From positions 1-23,991 of the forward strand of contig JBGPHC010000046.1 in the NCBI GenBank assembly GCA_041484195.1: DNA of 23,991 nt, read 5' to 3'. Positions 8,180 through 15,005 of this stretch are shown one piece after another. The first letter of the stretch is position 1; every line of letters starts with the position of its first letter. The notes beneath the pieces are model-generated. The model was not told where the DNA came from. It saw only the letters and a program-made list of their open reading frames with translations, and ran no database searches. Both the position numbers and the translations under genes were made by a program. The stretch is from PSRI01 sp041484195 (GTDB lineage: Bacteria > Bacteroidota > Bacteroidia > Chitinophagales > Chitinophagaceae).

Positions 8180-8596
8180 ATGACAGATATCTTGATCACC
8201 GGGAAGCCATTGGACATCCCCTCCTGCATCGAATGGGTAATGTCGCCTCAAAGCGGCGGTATTGACGTATTCATCGGAACCGTGAGAACGCTTACCAGGG
8301 AAAAGCAAGTATTGAGACTGGAATTTGAAGCCTATGAGAATATGGCCATCAGTGAGATGAAGAAAATAGCAGATGATGTTATGCAAAAATGGCCAGTTCA
8401 CAAAATCCTGATCCATCACCGGATTGGCATATTGCAGGTAGGGGAGATCCCGGTGGTTATTGCCGTTTCTGCCGCTCACAGGGCCGCGGCATTTGATGCC
8501 TGCCGCTACACCATTGATACACTGAAGCAGACCGTTCCCATTTGGAAAAAGGAGATTTTTGAAGATGGTGAGACCTGGGTAGCGGCCCATCCCTAA
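8180..8596 (+). CDS. moaE: Molybdopterin synthase catalytic subunit
   Basis: Large subunit of molybdopterin synthase, converting cyclic pyranopterin monophosphate to molybdopterin with sulfur from MoaD. From the ATG at 8180 the product is 138 residues. An in-frame TTG at 8174 adds only two residues and is unlikely to be the start. Family landmarks are FIGTVR, FEAYENMA, HHRIGILQVGE, SAAHRAAAFDA and PIWKKEIFEDGETW; the Lys pair at 123-124 corresponds to the active-site region. It is the last gene of the rightward TSUP-moaD-moaE set and converges on mobA with 94 bases between the stops. Confidence 0.95.
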   Translation: MTDILITGKPLDIPSCIEWVMSPQSGGIDVFIGTVRTLTREKQVLRLEFEAYENMAISEMKKIADDVMQKWPVHKILIHHRIGILQVGEIPVVIAVSAAHRAAAFDACRYTIDTLKQTVPIWKKEIFEDGETWVAAHP

Positions 8597-8651
8597 AGCA
8601 CAGGATATCACACTATGGCGTGGAGAAATATATTTGTAATAGTAATTGACC

Positions 8652-8691
8652 GTTTCCAAACTGATATCATTCTAATACCCTTTTTGGAAAC
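8652..8691. terminator. Inverted repeat between the convergent moaE and mobA genes
   Basis: GTTTCCAAA at 8652-8660 is matched exactly by TTTGGAAAC at 8683-8691, giving a 9-bp stem with a 22-base loop, placed between the two stops and touching the mobA stop. The loop is long and the tract of T is short, so a termination role is only a guess. Confidence 0.25.
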
Positions 8692-9863
8692 TATACTTTT
8701 TGATTTCTTTGTAAAAGTAATTTTCTCGCTCTTTCCGAATCTTCCGGCGTATTCACATTCATGAGTGCATCAGGATCCAGAGCCTTCACCAGTTTTATTT
8801 CATTATTCCTCAATGCTTTTCTGGGACATGTATAGCCCTGCGAAAGAAAGGAGAGCAGAATGGGATAGCTCTTCGGCTCCCAAATGGCGATCAATGGCTC
8901 CGGCAGACCGTCGAAAGGACTCTCGAATGCGGTTGCCATCACCGAAGTCTGTCTTTGCTCAATAAGTTGTCGGATGGTTTCGGCGTTGAGAAGCGGAAGA
9001 TCGCAGGCCAATACCAGCCAGGCGCGTGAAGGATGTTCGCGAAAAGCTGAAAGGATGGCGCCATAGGGCCCAAGGCCCGTGAAACTGTCCGAAATTAATT
9101 TGTAATTGTTGTCAAGCGCGGATTTTTGTTCTTCGGTGCAGGAAATAAAAACTTCATCGCAATAATTCTTCAACAGATCCGCCATATAATACTGCTGCTC
9201 TTTCCCATGCCAATCTATGGTTGCCTTGTTGCGGCCCATGCGCATACTATTTCCACCCGCCAACACCAATCCGTTCAACAATGGTTTTGTATTCCGCAAT
9301 TTAGATTCGAAAAAACCAATGATCTTTTCGGTATCGCTGAGCTTATACAAAGGCAAATCCTGCCATGAAGGAAGAGCCGGTTTGATGAAATCAAAAACCT
9401 TGTCGGCATTGTCAGCAAGAAGCAGGAGTTCCACATGGGTCAATTGTGAAACTCTTTTTTGCAGGGATGTCATTTTAGTATTGTCAATCACCACAACCTG
9501 TGCTTTGGCCTCATTATGATTGCCATTGATCAGCAGGAAATCAATATCTGAAAATAATTGTCTGAACTGGAAAGGACCCAGGAGCTTATTGAAATGAAAC
9601 TGTTGATAATGAATTTGACTGGTATATTCTGCTACGGCTCCCGATCCCAACCTTCCGGGCAGCCCCTGCTCCATACCGTTATCAGCATGTTGGGCGTCAA
9701 CATAGCCGCATTTGTATGTAGGGGATAATGCCCTGAATATTTCATCAGCGAGATTCTTGACAATGCCGCAATGCGTTCCCAATATCGCCCACTCATGCCC
9801 GGCAAAATTGCCATAGGGCGCCCTGGCAATATCACTGTGTTTCTTATGTTCTCCTGAAATCAT
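8691..9863 (-). CDS. mobA: MobB-like / MobA fusion: molybdenum cofactor guanylyltransferase
   Basis: Attaches GMP to molybdopterin to form the bis-MGD precursor for DMSO-reductase-family enzymes. From the ATG at 9863 the product is 390 residues. The C-terminal half (about 196-390) is a MobA nucleotidyltransferase: LAGGNSMRMGRNK near 202-214, LACDLPLLN with the metal-binding Asp, LPEPLIAIWEP, and the final NVNTPED. The N-terminal half (about 20-185) resembles MobB (INGNHNEAKAQVVVIDN, KLSDTEKIIGFF), but where MobB has a P-loop this has ILGTHCGIVKNLADEIF without GxGKT, so it has probably lost GTP binding. The start is set by AAAGGAGG ending five bases ahead of ATG, an unusually good Shine-Dalgarno site for this phylum. 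A longer TTG start at 9884 would lie before that site. It overlaps the moaC end by 20 bases, so translation is probably coupled. Confidence 0.88.
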   Translation of the reverse strand: MISGEHKKHSDIARAPYGNFAGHEWAILGTHCGIVKNLADEIFRALSPTYKCGYVDAQHADNGMEQGLPGRLGSGAVAEYTSQIHYQQFHFNKLLGPFQFRQLFSDIDFLLINGNHNEAKAQVVVIDNTKMTSLQKRVSQLTHVELLLLADNADKVFDFIKPALPSWQDLPLYKLSDTEKIIGFFESKLRNTKPLLNGLVLAGGNSMRMGRNKATIDWHGKEQQYYMADLLKNYCDEVFISCTEEQKSALDNNYKLISDSFTGLGPYGAILSAFREHPSRAWLVLACDLPLLNAETIRQLIEQRQTSVMATAFESPFDGLPEPLIAIWEPKSYPILLSFLSQGYTCPRKALRNNEIKLVKALDPDALMNVNTPEDSERARKLLLQRNQKV

Positions 9864-10320
9864 TTTTGCCTCCTTTCTTTTCAATCAGTTCAGTTTCCCT
9901 GATCTTGATGTCGTGGCTCATGGATTTACACATGTCATAAACCGTGAGGGCCGCCATGGTGCAGCCAACAAGGGCTTCCATTTCAACCCCGGTTCTGGCC
10001 TTGATGGTGGCGCTGCACTCAATCACTATTTCCCGTTGATCATTGACATGAATTTCAATCTCGCAATTTTCAAGCGCCAGGGGATGGCATAGGGGTATGA
10101 GTGAACCCGTTCTTTTCGCGGCCATGATCCCCGCGATTATAGCGGTTTGAAAAACCGATCCCTTCTTCGTCTGAAACTGGTCACTTTCCAGTTTATTCAG
10201 TACATCCACAGGCAGACTGACGATGGATCTTGCCGTAGCAGTCCTGAGCGAGATATTTTTTTCACTCACATCAACCATCTTAGGTTTACCCGTTTCATCC
10301 AGGTGCGAAAATTCATTCAT
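9844..10320 (-). CDS. moaC: Cyclic pyranopterin monophosphate synthase accessory protein
   Basis: Works with MoaA in the first step of molybdenum cofactor synthesis, converting the MoaA product of GTP into cyclic pyranopterin monophosphate. The 158 residues match the family length of about 160. Landmarks are the N-terminal FSHLDETGKPKMVDVSEK, AGIMAAKRTGSLIPLCHPL with the catalytic Lys and His region, TGVEMEALVGCTMAALTVYDMCK, and KSMSHDIKI. It is the third gene in the leftward operon moaA-moeA-moaC-mobA; the stop of moeA lies 27 bases upstream and its own 3' end overlaps mobA. No Shine-Dalgarno sequence precedes this start. Confidence 0.96.
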   Translation of the reverse strand: MNEFSHLDETGKPKMVDVSEKNISLRTATARSIVSLPVDVLNKLESDQFQTKKGSVFQTAIIAGIMAAKRTGSLIPLCHPLALENCEIEIHVNDQREIVIECSATIKARTGVEMEALVGCTMAALTVYDMCKSMSHDIKIRETELIEKKGGKNDFRRT

Positions 10321-10347
10321 CTTTTTGATTAAGCTAAATTCTAAAGA

Positions 10348-11577
10348 TTAAATTCTCCCATACTGCCACACCGGGTAAACTCTACCCTTTGTAAAGTTAT
10401 TTTCTTCCATCGGAAGTTCCATAAATGCATTTGATACCGCCAGGTTGGCAAGATCACCGGATCCATTTCCCTCAGCCGGGAAGGCAATCAATCGACCCTC
10501 CCTGTCAGACTTCAATTGAACCTGCAAAAAATATTGAAGGGCCGGAGCAAAACTGAATTCAGTTCCCAGGATCGCATAAGATTTGATTGGGGGAAGCAGG
10601 CCCAGACTGGCTTCCAACCATGGCAGGAAATAACGATAAAGGCATAGGAAGGTGGAGACGGGATTGCCCGGAAATGCAAAAACCAGGCTCCCACCGGAAT
10701 CTCTTCCAAACCAAAAAGGTTTCCCCGGTTTTTGCCGGACCTTATGGAATATTTTTACTACGCCTGAGGATTCCAATGCCTCGGGAATAAAATCAAATTT
10801 TCCTTTTGAAACCCCACCGGTAAGAATCAGTACGTCATAATGATTCAAACTTTCACTGATCTGCTGCCGGCTGATCTCCTTGTTATCAGGAATGTGCAGC
10901 ATGTCGGCCTTGATGCCATAGCCCTCCAAAGCCGCGGCAATGGTGTAATTATTGGATCGCCGCAACTGGTAATCTGATGGAATTGAATCAACAGCGGTCA
11001 ATTCATCGCCGGAAGAAATAATGACGGTGCGGGGAAATTTTTTAACCCTGATTTTGATTTTTCCGGTAGCGGCCGCCAATCCGATTATGGCAGGCGTGAT
11101 CACCTGGTTTGCTGCAACCAATATTTCGCCCTGCTTCTTGTCGCTTCCTTTGAAATGAATATTTTGGCCAGATCTGATCGCTTCGGATTGGATACAGGCC
11201 ATTCCATTTTGAATTTCCAGGTCTTCATAACGGATAATCGTATCCGCTGTTACCGGCAATGCTGCACCCGTCATGATTTCAATACATTCATCGGGTTTGG
11301 CAATCTCAATGGGCAATCCACCTGCGGCCTGTATGCCCTTGATCTGGAAAGTCTTCAATCCTTTTTTAAGAGAATCGAAGCGAATGGCAATCCCATCCAT
11401 CGTGGCTCGATTAATTGGAGGCAGATCCCTGTCTGCCATCAAGTCCTCTGCAAGCACCCTGTCCAGGACAGCCTCAAACGGAATCGCTTCAGATCCAAAA
11501 TCCCTCAATTCAGACTGGATCAGCTTTTCGGCCTCTTCAACGCTCACCATGATATTGTTGATCGGTGCAACTGACAT
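10348..11577 (-). CDS. moeA: Molybdopterin molybdenumtransferase
   Basis: Inserts molybdate into adenylated molybdopterin to give the active cofactor. The start chosen at 11577 gives 409 residues (MSVAPINNIMVSVEEAEK), close to the usual 400-410, and is preceded by GAAGGA ending six bases before ATG. An in-frame ATG at 11646 that overlaps the moaA stop as ATGA would add 23 residues unlike the family N terminus; an ATG at 11550 is also possible. Family motifs are DRDLPPINRATMDGIAIR, a Gly-rich PRTVIISSGDEL stretch in the MogA-like domain, ILTGGVSKGKFDF and FAFPGNPVSTFLCLYRY. Domain order is N-terminal MoeA domain, MoCF-binding domain, then a C-terminal beta domain from about 330. A separate MogA/MoaB for the adenylation step is not visible here. 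Confidence 0.94.
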   Translation of the reverse strand: MSVAPINNIMVSVEEAEKLIQSELRDFGSEAIPFEAVLDRVLAEDLMADRDLPPINRATMDGIAIRFDSLKKGLKTFQIKGIQAAGGLPIEIAKPDECIEIMTGAALPVTADTIIRYEDLEIQNGMACIQSEAIRSGQNIHFKGSDKKQGEILVAANQVITPAIIGLAAATGKIKIRVKKFPRTVIISSGDELTAVDSIPSDYQLRRSNNYTIAAALEGYGIKADMLHIPDNKEISRQQISESLNHYDVLILTGGVSKGKFDFIPEALESSGVVKIFHKVRQKPGKPFWFGRDSGGSLVFAFPGNPVSTFLCLYRYFLPWLEASLGLLPPIKSYAILGTEFSFAPALQYFLQVQLKSDREGRLIAFPAEGNGSGDLANLAVSNAFMELPMEENNFTKGRVYPVWQYGRI

Positions 11578-11642
11578 AGTATATCCTTCAAATACGATGT
11601 GCTTTTTTTTTGGAAATTTCCCGAATATTCCGGGAATGAGTT

Positions 11643-12632
11643 TCATCCTCCGATGGTTGCCATGGATTCATGTGCGGATATCTGCCTGGTCCGTTTTTGT
11701 TCGGCCTCAAATCCGTCCTTCGCTCTTTTTCCAATGGCATCAAGCAGCGCCTTGTATAATTGATCATCGTCTGAGCCCTGCCTCATCAGATCCTTAATGT
11801 TCATTACGCCATCATCATACAAACAGGTCTTCAGCGCTCCCTGTGGAGTGATCCTGATTCGATTGCAGGTACCGCAAAAACTACGGGTATAGGCGGCAAT
11901 GATGCCAATATTTCCCTGATGGCCCGGTATATGGTAATTGTAAGAAGTTGAAGATCGGGGGTCAGGGATTTTTTGAATGTCAGGAAATTTTTCCCTGATG
12001 GCCTGCAAAATGCGAATATGGTCCCATTCCAAAGCGGAATAATGACTCGCTCCGCCATTAAAAGGCATCTCTTCTATAAATCGTACACTCAGTGGTAATT
12101 GCCTGGTCAATTCAACCAGTGGAATGATATCTTCTAAATTTTTACCCTGCATCACCACGGCGTTGATCTTAATATCCATGTCATTCGCTAAAAGTTGTTC
12201 AAGGGTATCCATCACCCGGGGCAATTCATCGCGATGCGTAATGGAGAAGAAGCGATTCCTGTCGAGTGTATCCAGGCTGAGATTTATGGAGCGGATGCCA
12301 AGTCTTTGCAATTCGGGTACAAGGGGAGCGGTTAGTACTCCATTGGTCGTGATGGTGATTTGATTCAGTCCTTGCAATTTTGACAAGGAGTCCAGGAATT
12401 GCATGATATCCTTTCTTACAAATGGCTCTCCACCGGTGATCCTGATCTTTTCAATTCCGGCCTTCACCAGGATGGAGCAGATCCTAAACATCTCTTCATA
12501 AGTCAACAGTTCCGACCTCGAAAGCCAGTCTATGCCTTCTTCCGGCATGCAGTAGAAGCAGCGGAGATTGCACCGGTCTGTTACAGCCAGCCTCAGATAA
12601 TTGATAGGCCTTCCATGATTATCAATAAGCAT
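11643..12632 (-). CDS. moaA: GTP 3',8-cyclase, radical SAM
   Basis: Catalyses the first committed step of molybdenum cofactor synthesis from GTP with S-adenosylmethionine and two [4Fe-4S] clusters. In the 329-residue product the radical-SAM cluster ligands are C21, C25 and C28 (TDRCNLRCFYCMPEEG). The C-terminal cluster ligands are C253, C256 and C270 (SFCGTCNRIRITPQGALKTC). The protein ends in Gly-Gly (ESMATIGG), as active MoaA proteins do. It is the first gene of the leftward cofactor operon. Its promoter should lie in 12633-12780, where I see no convincing motif. The region upstream is filled with dispersed palindromes that mark the edge of the cluster. Confidence 0.97.
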   Translation of the reverse strand: MLIDNHGRPINYLRLAVTDRCNLRCFYCMPEEGIDWLSRSELLTYEEMFRICSILVKAGIEKIRITGGEPFVRKDIMQFLDSLSKLQGLNQITITTNGVLTAPLVPELQRLGIRSINLSLDTLDRNRFFSITHRDELPRVMDTLEQLLANDMDIKINAVVMQGKNLEDIIPLVELTRQLPLSVRFIEEMPFNGGASHYSALEWDHIRILQAIREKFPDIQKIPDPRSSTSYNYHIPGHQGNIGIIAAYTRSFCGTCNRIRITPQGALKTCLYDDGVMNIKDLMRQGSDDDQLYKALLDAIGKRAKDGFEAEQKRTRQISAHESMATIGG

Positions 12633-12831
12633 CTGATTCGTTTAAAGGAATTAATCCGCTTTTCAGTCAGTTTGTGAAGAACAGGCCAATATCCGGATTT
12701 TGAATTTTGCACCGGGGTTTTCTGAGAACTCTAAATAAAATATCGAATCAATGGAACAATTCCACGCCATATACCCATTCCTACGAGTATTTGCGAAGGC
12801 AGAGAGTTCATTGGACGTCATGCCCTGAACA

Positions 12832-12851
12832 CCTGCCTGCCGGCAGGCAGG
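12832..12851. repeat. Perfect 20-bp palindrome CCTGCCTGCCGGCAGGCAGG
   Basis: The sequence is its own reverse complement over all 20 bases. Palindromes of this wording recur in intergenic DNA of many Bacteroidota genomes, as I recall, and are often mis-annotated as small proteins containing PACRQAG. Confidence 0.75.
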
Positions 12852-12858
12852 AATGCCC

Positions 12859-12876
12859 TCCCGATAGCTATCGGGA
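12859..12876. repeat. Perfect 18-bp palindrome with GATAGCTATC core
   Basis: TCCCGATAGCTATCGGGA reads identically on both strands. It shares its 16-bp core CCCGATAGCTATCGGG with the palindrome at 12935-12952, so the two are members of one repeat family. Confidence 0.75.
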
Positions 12877-12934
12877 TGAAAATATAAGCTTAAAGTTAAC
12901 AATTAAAAGGCAAATTTACGACTGTCTGCCGGAA

Positions 12935-12952
12935 CCCCGATAGCTATCGGGG
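12935..12952. repeat. Second GATAGCTATC palindrome (18 bp)
   Basis: CCCCGATAGCTATCGGGG is perfectly palindromic and is a second copy of the 16-bp core found at 12860-12875. The centres of the two copies are 76 bases apart. Confidence 0.75.
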
Positions 12953-13039
12953 CTGATGCTACCACATAGCTGATATTACACTGTCCTGCCCTGCTTTTGC
13001 AAATACTCTTGTTGTGTCCAAGACTGCTCTGTCCACATT

Positions 13040-13417
13040 TTACGGCTGCAAATAATACGCAAAGGATTGTGGTGGGAGTAAATTATAGTCAGCCCTTAAA
13101 CATTTTGGTTGTTTATATCTTATTGCCTTCTTAATTTGAATTGCATATCCATCTTCTCGATTTGCAAAATATTGATAAAAATAGTCCTCTGTGATCCCTG
13201 AAAATTTCTGAGTTAAGCCCCAAAGGGTATCTAGATCCTTATTGATAATTTTTTCAATTTCAAATTCACCAATAACCTGCTGTACTGGTGAGGATGCGTA
13301 AACAATAACTGTTTTTATCTTGTCATTCTTAAATATTGCTTTACGGAATTCAAATTTTTTTGTCCCGTCAAATATTTTGAATGCAAACTCCGGTTTAATT
13401 GATAAGACTACTTTCAT
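13040..13417 (-). CDS. ASCH-domain protein (PUA-like fold)
   Basis: The 125-residue protein begins MKVVLSIKPEFAFKIFDGTK and has the ASCH signature G-x-K-x-x-E-x-R as G18-T-K20-K-F-E23-F-R25. A GEFEIEKII strand, a WGLTQKF helix, and a C-terminal YAIQIKKAIRYKQP strand follow. ASCH domains have the PUA fold and are thought to bind RNA or nucleosides; one member, E. coli YqfB, hydrolyses N4-acetylcytidine. The YqfB catalytic Lys position is kept here (K20), while its Thr corresponds to E23, so the activity may differ. The start overlaps the stop of the PIN-GNAT-EVE gene as ATGA, so it is translated as the second gene of that operon. Codon use is A/T-rich like its partner and unlike the flanking cofactor genes. 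The function is not known; nucleic-acid or nucleoside recognition within the module is inferred. Confidence 0.8.
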   Translation of the reverse strand: MKVVLSIKPEFAFKIFDGTKKFEFRKAIFKNDKIKTVIVYASSPVQQVIGEFEIEKIINKDLDTLWGLTQKFSGITEDYFYQYFANREDGYAIQIKKAIRYKQPKCLRADYNLLPPQSFAYYLQP

Positions 13418-14913
13418 TTTTTAAAAGAATATTGCATAATTCTAAGAAAATCTTCTCTGCTAATTAGACGAAATCCTCTTGGCATATCTCTAATATCTGG
13501 TATTATTCCATTTACATTTAGCCATTTGAGGTTTGGTCGCTTGGGTAAAGATAAAGCATAAATAAAATTAACTATGAAAGGCCGGCTTCTTTTGTTATAA
13601 TTCCAATGCTCACTAAGCTGTTTATCAGTAAAGACACTTCTTTTTCTGCAAGCTGAAAGAAAGGAATTTTCGTCTGAAATATTATCCAGGATTGATTCTA
13701 CCACACCAATTGTTGTTGCAACTCCATGATAGATTCCCCCTGTTCGATAAAATACTATTAAGTCACCTGGATTTAAATTTCTTTCATAAGAAAGGGATAT
13801 ATACACTTTGCTCAGTGCATTTCGATGAGGTTCATTTTCTGTGAAATTAATGGGTGACTCTGTTCGTAAAATTGAATCTGGGAAAAGTTCTGTGTGGTAT
13901 TCAGGATAAATTGGCACAATGAAAACAGGACTTTCCTTTGAGAGGAAAGGAAAAGTCAGTTTTGGATTTTGTAAATTTATTTCTTGATTTCTCCCAAAAT
14001 TTTTGGTATACACTTCTTCATCACCATTTTCGGTAGTTTTTACGCCGTGCAAAGTAAAGCCCCATTCTTCCAGTAATTCTATAAACCTTAACTGTTCTGG
14101 TCTTTTATCAAAAATGGTTGCATAAATCTCATCAACGCTATATTGAAAAGCATTGTCAAAAATTATTTTTAAAAACCGTTCGCCAATTTTGAATCCATTG
14201 CTTGTGACTTTAAACGTTCCAATCTTTAAGCGCTTCTTCTTTTTGAAAACAGGAACTATATCAGAGTAGCTTTCTGTTTCATCTTCAACTTTAATGTATA
14301 AAAAGGCAGACAGTACGTCGTTATGATAGCAGACATAAGCAATTTCATCTGCTTTTTTATTATACCATTTGTCAAATCCATTATAATCTTCCCGAAAGCT
14401 GTCAAAAAATGGATCTTTAATTTTTACCTGAGCAAAGTCAACTTTTTTAACTGCTAAAACTTTATAATTTACTAAGTCAGGATTTTCCGCTGTAATCTTT
14501 TCAAGATATTGTTCAATTTTGAATACTCTGGACGATATCCCTAATAAACTTGCTTTTGTATGGATTTTTTTGTCTTCTGAAATTAGAATATCCACTCTTT
14601 CAGAAAAAAGCTCATTCAAAATAATTGTATCATTCTTGTCATTTGGCGTTGTGTCAACTCTGTTGCAAATTTGCTTTACATCGTCACTTAGTGGGGCAAT
14701 GTTTTTAATGAGATTGTAACTACCAATTTTTATATTCATTGTCTCAACCGTTTTGGGGTCTTTATTACGGTTAAGTTCTTCTATTGTTAAAGGGTGAATG
14801 TATTTGGAATGTTTGAGTTTGTCAAGCCAATTGAAAAGTATGCCTATGTCAGTGTTGACTACCTTACTTGCTTCGCGGTGTATTATGATATTTGTGTCGA
14901 GTAAAATCTTCAT
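13414..14913 (-). CDS. PIN nuclease - GNAT acetyltransferase - EVE-like three-domain protein
   Basis: A 499-residue protein that I read as three domains. Residues 1-145 are a PIN ribonuclease domain with the acidic set D6 (LLDTNI), E46 (TIEELNR), D95 (NDTIILNEL) and D114 (ILISEDKKIH). Residues about 165-305 are a GNAT-like acetyltransferase: IAYVCYHNDVLSAFLYIKV as early strands, the acetyl-CoA loop region NGFKIGERFL (239-248), and FIELLEEWGF as the late helix. Residues about 325-495 resemble an EVE/PUA-like domain, with NPGDLIVFYRTGGIYHGVAT at 381-400 and NLKWLNVNGI later. It has no signal peptide or membrane segment, so it is cytoplasmic. It is the first gene of a two-gene operon with the ASCH protein, and hairpins lie over its upstream region. 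The gene is clearly A/T-richer than its neighbours, suggesting acquisition. Domain limits are by eye; the PIN call is firmest and the GNAT call least certain. Confidence 0.75.
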   Translation of the reverse strand: MKILLDTNIIIHREASKVVNTDIGILFNWLDKLKHSKYIHPLTIEELNRNKDPKTVETMNIKIGSYNLIKNIAPLSDDVKQICNRVDTTPNDKNDTIILNELFSERVDILISEDKKIHTKASLLGISSRVFKIEQYLEKITAENPDLVNYKVLAVKKVDFAQVKIKDPFFDSFREDYNGFDKWYNKKADEIAYVCYHNDVLSAFLYIKVEDETESYSDIVPVFKKKKRLKIGTFKVTSNGFKIGERFLKIIFDNAFQYSVDEIYATIFDKRPEQLRFIELLEEWGFTLHGVKTTENGDEEVYTKNFGRNQEINLQNPKLTFPFLSKESPVFIVPIYPEYHTELFPDSILRTESPINFTENEPHRNALSKVYISLSYERNLNPGDLIVFYRTGGIYHGVATTIGVVESILDNISDENSFLSACRKRSVFTDKQLSEHWNYNKRSRPFIVNFIYALSLPKRPNLKWLNVNGIIPDIRDMPRGFRLISREDFLRIMQYSFKK

Positions 14914-14949
14914 AAGTTAGTCGGTCAAATGTGGTGTGTGTCAAACAGC

Positions 14950-14990
14950 CTTGCACGCAATGCAAGCATTTCTGTGACAGGCGAAATGCT
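14950..14990. promoter_or_regulatory. Two overlapping inverted repeats upstream of the nuclease operon (possible operator)
   Basis: CTTGCA (14950-14955) pairs with TGCAAG (14961-14966) across a 5-base loop. AGCATTTC (14965-14972) pairs with GAAATGCT (14983-14990) across 10 bases. Both lie 37-77 bases ahead of the PIN-GNAT-EVE start. Downstream of them on the minus strand, CACATTTG at 14933-14926 fits five of six fixed -7 positions. This layout suits autoregulation, but no regulator is identified. Confidence 0.35.
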
Positions 14991-15005
14991 AACATAAAAA
15001 TAGTC

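Larger units (their letters stand above)
12783..13010. repeat. MITE-like block bounded by a 20-bp imperfect inverted repeat
   Basis: ACGAGTATTTGCGAAGGCAG at 12783-12802 is matched on the other strand by AAGAGTATTTGCAAAAGCAG (12991-13010), 17 of 20 positions identical. The 188 bases between them hold three perfect palindromes. A short non-coding block with terminal inverted repeats and internal palindromes is what a MITE or a dispersed intergenic repeat looks like. No target-site duplication is obvious, and only one copy is in the window, so mobility is unproven. Confidence 0.4.
12633..13039. other. Gene-free stretch between moaA and the ASCH gene
   Basis: About 400 bases without a believable gene. 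The right half is dominated by a repeat-like block (12783-13010) bounded by an imperfect inverted repeat and containing three palindromes, listed separately. Minus-strand frames through the block would translate as HPDSYREGIPACRQAG, which simply reflects the palindromes and is not a protein. The moaA promoter must lie in the left part. Confidence 0.6.

Noticed and set aside
8084..8659. 191-codon minus-strand frame across moaD and moaE
   Set aside because: Antisense to two certain genes with strong family motifs; no domain of its own.
10348..11646. Longer moeA start at 11646 (ATGA overlap with the moaA stop)
   Set aside because: The extra 23 residues do not look like a MoeA N terminus, and a better Shine-Dalgarno site precedes the ATG at 11577; kept as an alternative only.
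12663..12902. 79-codon minus-strand frame reading HPDSYREGIPACRQAG
   Set aside because: It is a translation of the palindromic repeat block, a wording typical of spurious proteins in this phylum; no domain and no ribosome binding context.
12783..12960. CRISPR array suggested by repeated palindromes
   Set aside because: Only two copies of one palindrome and one of another, without regular spacer lengths or cas genes.
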